From contig NZ_CP027860.1 in NCBI RefSeq assembly GCF_003015185.1, positions 5,363,001 to 5,427,000 of the forward strand: a stretch of 64,000 nt of DNA. Reading direction: 5' to 3'. The notes beneath the pieces were generated by a model. It was not told the DNA's origin. It made no database searches and worked only from the letters and a program-made list of their open reading frames with translations. Numbering within the stretch: position 1 is the first letter of the stretch; every line of letters starts with the position of its first letter. Both the position numbers and the translations under genes were made by a program. This DNA is from Ahniella affigens (GTDB lineage: Bacteria; Pseudomonadota; Gammaproteobacteria; Xanthomonadales; Ahniellaceae). Below are positions 61,906 through 64,000 of this stretch, piece by piece.

Positions 61906-62821
61906 GACGAAAATCTTCAGTGGAATCCGACATCTTAGCCTCAAGGACTGGCTGATCGGCAATACCCGGGCGGGCGTCGAGTACGTCCTGGTCCCGGGGC
62001 TGATTGCGCTGCTGCCATTCCGTTTGGGCGTGCGCCTGGGGTGGTGGCTGACCCGATTCAAGCTGCTCTATCGGGGGGGCGTGCATCAGGCGGCCGACCA
62101 GGCGCAGAACTTCGGGTTCGCCGCTGATCGGCAGGATTTTGAGCATCGTTGCCGGTTTCACCGGCTGATGGACTTGACCGACCTCTACTGGTCCAAGACG
62201 CGCAGCGACCGCCATATCGACCGGAACTTCGATCAAACTGGCGACTGGCCGGCCGACGGCCCGGTGATGGCGGTGACGTTTCATTGGGGTGGCGGGCATT
62301 GGGGTATTCGCAGCCTGCATCGCACCGGTCGGCCGATTGTGTGCCTGGCCGGCCCCTTGGACCCCGAGCATGTCGGACATCTGAGCGTGCTGTATCGCTA
62401 CGCCTGCTGGCGCACGCGCGAGGTCGAAAAACATAGCGGCCGGCCGCTGTTCAAGCGTTATCGAGGCATTGCGGTGCGCGATCTTCGCGACAAGGCAAAG
62501 TCCGGAGACAGCATTTTGTCGTTGATCGATGTGCCACCGGGCGAAGTCGGTGGTGCGCGCCCGGTCACCTTGCTCGGACGCGACGCCAAACTGCCCAATG
62601 GCTTGGTCAAGATGGCCGAATTGTTGAAACTGCCGATCGTGTTTTACGCGGCGCGGATCAACCCATTGACGGCCCGAGTGGAGTTTCGGATCGGCGCGCC
62701 GCTCGACCCGACAGACCGCGATGCCGTGCTGCAGGAAGCGGCGCGCTGGCTCGACGAGATGATTCAGCGTGACCCGGCGGCCTGGATGTTGTGGGCACAG
62801 GCGCCCGGGTTTTTTCGGTAG
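61904..62821 (+). CDS. Lysophospholipid-acyltransferase-family protein
   Basis: 305 aa from the ATG at 61904; a longer frame exists from 61778 but overlaps the opposite gene more. It is an LpxL/LPLAT-like enzyme: a membrane-facing N-terminus (VLVPGLIALLPFRLGVRLG), then TFHWGGGHWGIRSL with His127, the usual catalytic His of the family. The acidic residue of the HX4(D/E) motif is replaced by His132. Later KRYRGIAVRDLRDKA, LSLIDVPPGE and LPNGLVKMAELLKLPIVF fit the predicted LPLAT group. It may acylate a lipid-A-like or lysophospholipid acceptor. Confidence 0.75.
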   Translation: MTKIFSGIRHLSLKDWLIGNTRAGVEYVLVPGLIALLPFRLGVRLGWWLTRFKLLYRGGVHQAADQAQNFGFAADRQDFEHRCRFHRLMDLTDLYWSKTRSDRHIDRNFDQTGDWPADGPVMAVTFHWGGGHWGIRSLHRTGRPIVCLAGPLDPEHVGHLSVLYRYACWRTREVEKHSGRPLFKRYRGIAVRDLRDKAKSGDSILSLIDVPPGEVGGARPVTLLGRDAKLPNGLVKMAELLKLPIVFYAARINPLTARVEFRIGAPLDPTDRDAVLQEAARWLDEMIQRDPAAWMLWAQAPGFFR

Positions 62822-62905
62822 CGTCAGTTTGCCTCGTGCGGAAGGTCGACATTTCGACGCGACGCCCGGCGGCATCCGATGCCAATCGGCAACGTTACCG
62901 AAGAC

Positions 62906-63988
62906 TCACCGCCGCCCGTACTTCTCCACCAGGCGCTTGCCGAAGGATTTGTTCACGACCTTTTCCTGCGCTTTGCGGTCGGCAGCCCGTGCCTTGCTAT
63001 CGGTGAGTTCCTGGCTCAACTTCCGGTAGTTCGCCAACCGTTCCGAGTCCAGTTGACCCGATTCCAGCGCGGCGCGAATCGCACAGCCGGGCTCGCGGGC
63101 ATGCTGGCAATCGCGGAACCGACATTGGAGTGCCAGTGCTTCGATGTCTTCGAAGCTCTGCTCAATCGCCTCCTCGTCTTCCGCCTGCAACTTCAATTCG
63201 CGCATGCCGGGTGTGTCGATCAGGCAAGCGCCATTGCTGAGGCTGAGCAACGACCGGTGCGTGGTCGTGTGCCGACCGCGCGAGTCGTGCTCGCGCACAT
63301 CCTGGGTGGCCTGGCGTTCCTCGCCGAGCAGCAGGTTGCTGAGCGTCGATTTGCCAGCGCCGGACGAGCCGACCAGGCAGATCGTTTCGCCGGGTTGCAG
63401 CGCCGACAGCAACAACGTCCGGCTGTCTTCGGACTTCAGATTCAGCGCCAGAACGGGTGCCTGCGCCCCAAAGCGGGAACGGGCGTCGTCCACCAGCGCG
63501 GCCGCTTCCGGATTGCGGTCCAGCTTGCTGAAGACGATCAACGGACGGGCACCAGAACTCGCAACCAGCGTCAGATAGCGCTCGATCCGCTTGAGATTGA
63601 AATCGCCATCCAGGCCACAGACGATCAGCACGCAGTCCAGATTGACCGCAATGATCTGGGTCGCGTCATGATCGCCGGCGGCGCCTCGGCGCAACACCGT
63701 GCGACGCGGCACGATCTCGCGGATCAGTGCGGCCTCCTTCCCCCGGCCCTCGACGAACACCCAGTCGCCGACATGGGGTCGGTGGCTGCCATCCACCCCC
63801 GGCTTCCGCAGCGACGCTGGGGTCCGCGCCCGGTGCACACAGACGCCGTCGTGGATCTCGAACTGATCGCGATGCTGGGCAATCACGCGCGCCAGGATCG
63901 CAGCCTCGAAAGGCGGGTCGGGAAGCGGCTCGGTTCGGGGCCAGCCAATAGCGGTCAAAGTGGATTGCATTGGCAACATTGTATTCAC
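62906..63988 (-). CDS. rsgA: Ribosome small-subunit-dependent GTPase A
   Basis: Up to 360 aa. An OB-fold N-terminus (about 30-100) is followed by a circularly permuted GTPase: G4 FSKLD comes before G1 GSSGAGKS and G3 DTPGM. The C-terminal zinc site CRFRDCQHAREPGC is complete, and the end KVVNKSFGKRLVEKYGRR is basic. RsgA helps mature the 30S subunit. Possible starts are the GTG at 63988 and ATGs at 63979 and 63970; the window ends 12 nt upstream, so the choice is open. Confidence 0.95.
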   Translation of the reverse strand: MNTMLPMQSTLTAIGWPRTEPLPDPPFEAAILARVIAQHRDQFEIHDGVCVHRARTPASLRKPGVDGSHRPHVGDWVFVEGRGKEAALIREIVPRRTVLRRGAAGDHDATQIIAVNLDCVLIVCGLDGDFNLKRIERYLTLVASSGARPLIVFSKLDRNPEAAALVDDARSRFGAQAPVLALNLKSEDSRTLLLSALQPGETICLVGSSGAGKSTLSNLLLGEERQATQDVREHDSRGRHTTTHRSLLSLSNGACLIDTPGMRELKLQAEDEEAIEQSFEDIEALALQCRFRDCQHAREPGCAIRAALESGQLDSERLANYRKLSQELTDSKARAADRKAQEKVVNKSFGKRLVEKYGRR

Positions 63989-64000
63989 AGACGCCCTGTC

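Overview
The window reads as a chromosomal segment of a GC-rich, free-living gammaproteobacterium. The protein set fits the Lysobacterales (Xanthomonadales) best: CrbS/CrbR-acs with a DcaP-type porin, DPP-IV-like S9 peptidases, secreted FG-GAP proteins, YqiJ/YqiK and no phage or plasmid genes. The order-level call is inference. No rRNA, tRNA, CRISPR array, transposase or integrase gene was recognised.

Layout. 1-2.4 kb: end of a membrane M1-peptidase protein. 2.4-12.5 kb: an acetate-use block, with the transporter-kinase CrbS, the divergent acs-crbR pair, a DcaP-type porin and an MHS-family transporter. 12.6-22.6 kb: small exported proteins; a minus-strand operon of two Roadblock/LC7 proteins, an MglA-like GTPase and an unrecognised 342-aa protein (14.7-17.2 kb); an Nramp-like carrier; an orphan GspE/PilB ATPase. 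22.6-28.8 kb: DUF2189, a GST/Cdd1/WYL-regulator run, and an overlapping MRJP-like/HAD/M17-peptidase operon. 28.8-30 kb: FlhC preceded by an FlhD-like protein that looks like two FlhD units in one chain. 30.2-39.6 kb: a NarL-type two-component system interleaved with two giant secreted paralogues, each with 14 FG-GAP calcium motifs (two seven-bladed propellers). 39.9-52.3 kb: a P-domain/HYR protein, a PLDc_N-TPR protein, a third FG-GAP protein, a DPP-IV-like peptidase, a peroxiredoxin with a histone-H1-like tail, twin Gly-rich-tailed proteins, fRMsr, TfoX-C, GST and a DUF11 protein. 52.4-64 kb: valS, DUF429, a LysR gene inside a repeat island, yqiJ/yqiK, an acyltransferase and rsgA.

The strongest unexplained signals are these. 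(1) The kinase / FG-GAP / regulator / FG-GAP locus carries the same tandem element, TGTGAT-N8-TGTGATTCGC, exactly 66 nt before both FG-GAP start codons. (2) Four exported proteins end in the same short tail, (D/N)G(F/Y)E. (3) One FG-GAP protein seems to have acquired a 147-nt dispersed repeat as its N-terminal leader, in frame and without gaps. (4) The Roadblock/GTPase operon. (5) The double FlhD next to FlhC. (6) Several families of palindromic repeats, including two composite elements in opposite orientation around a LysR gene.

All domain and family calls come from reading the sequence and from memory of the families. No database search was run, and identities quoted were counted by hand.
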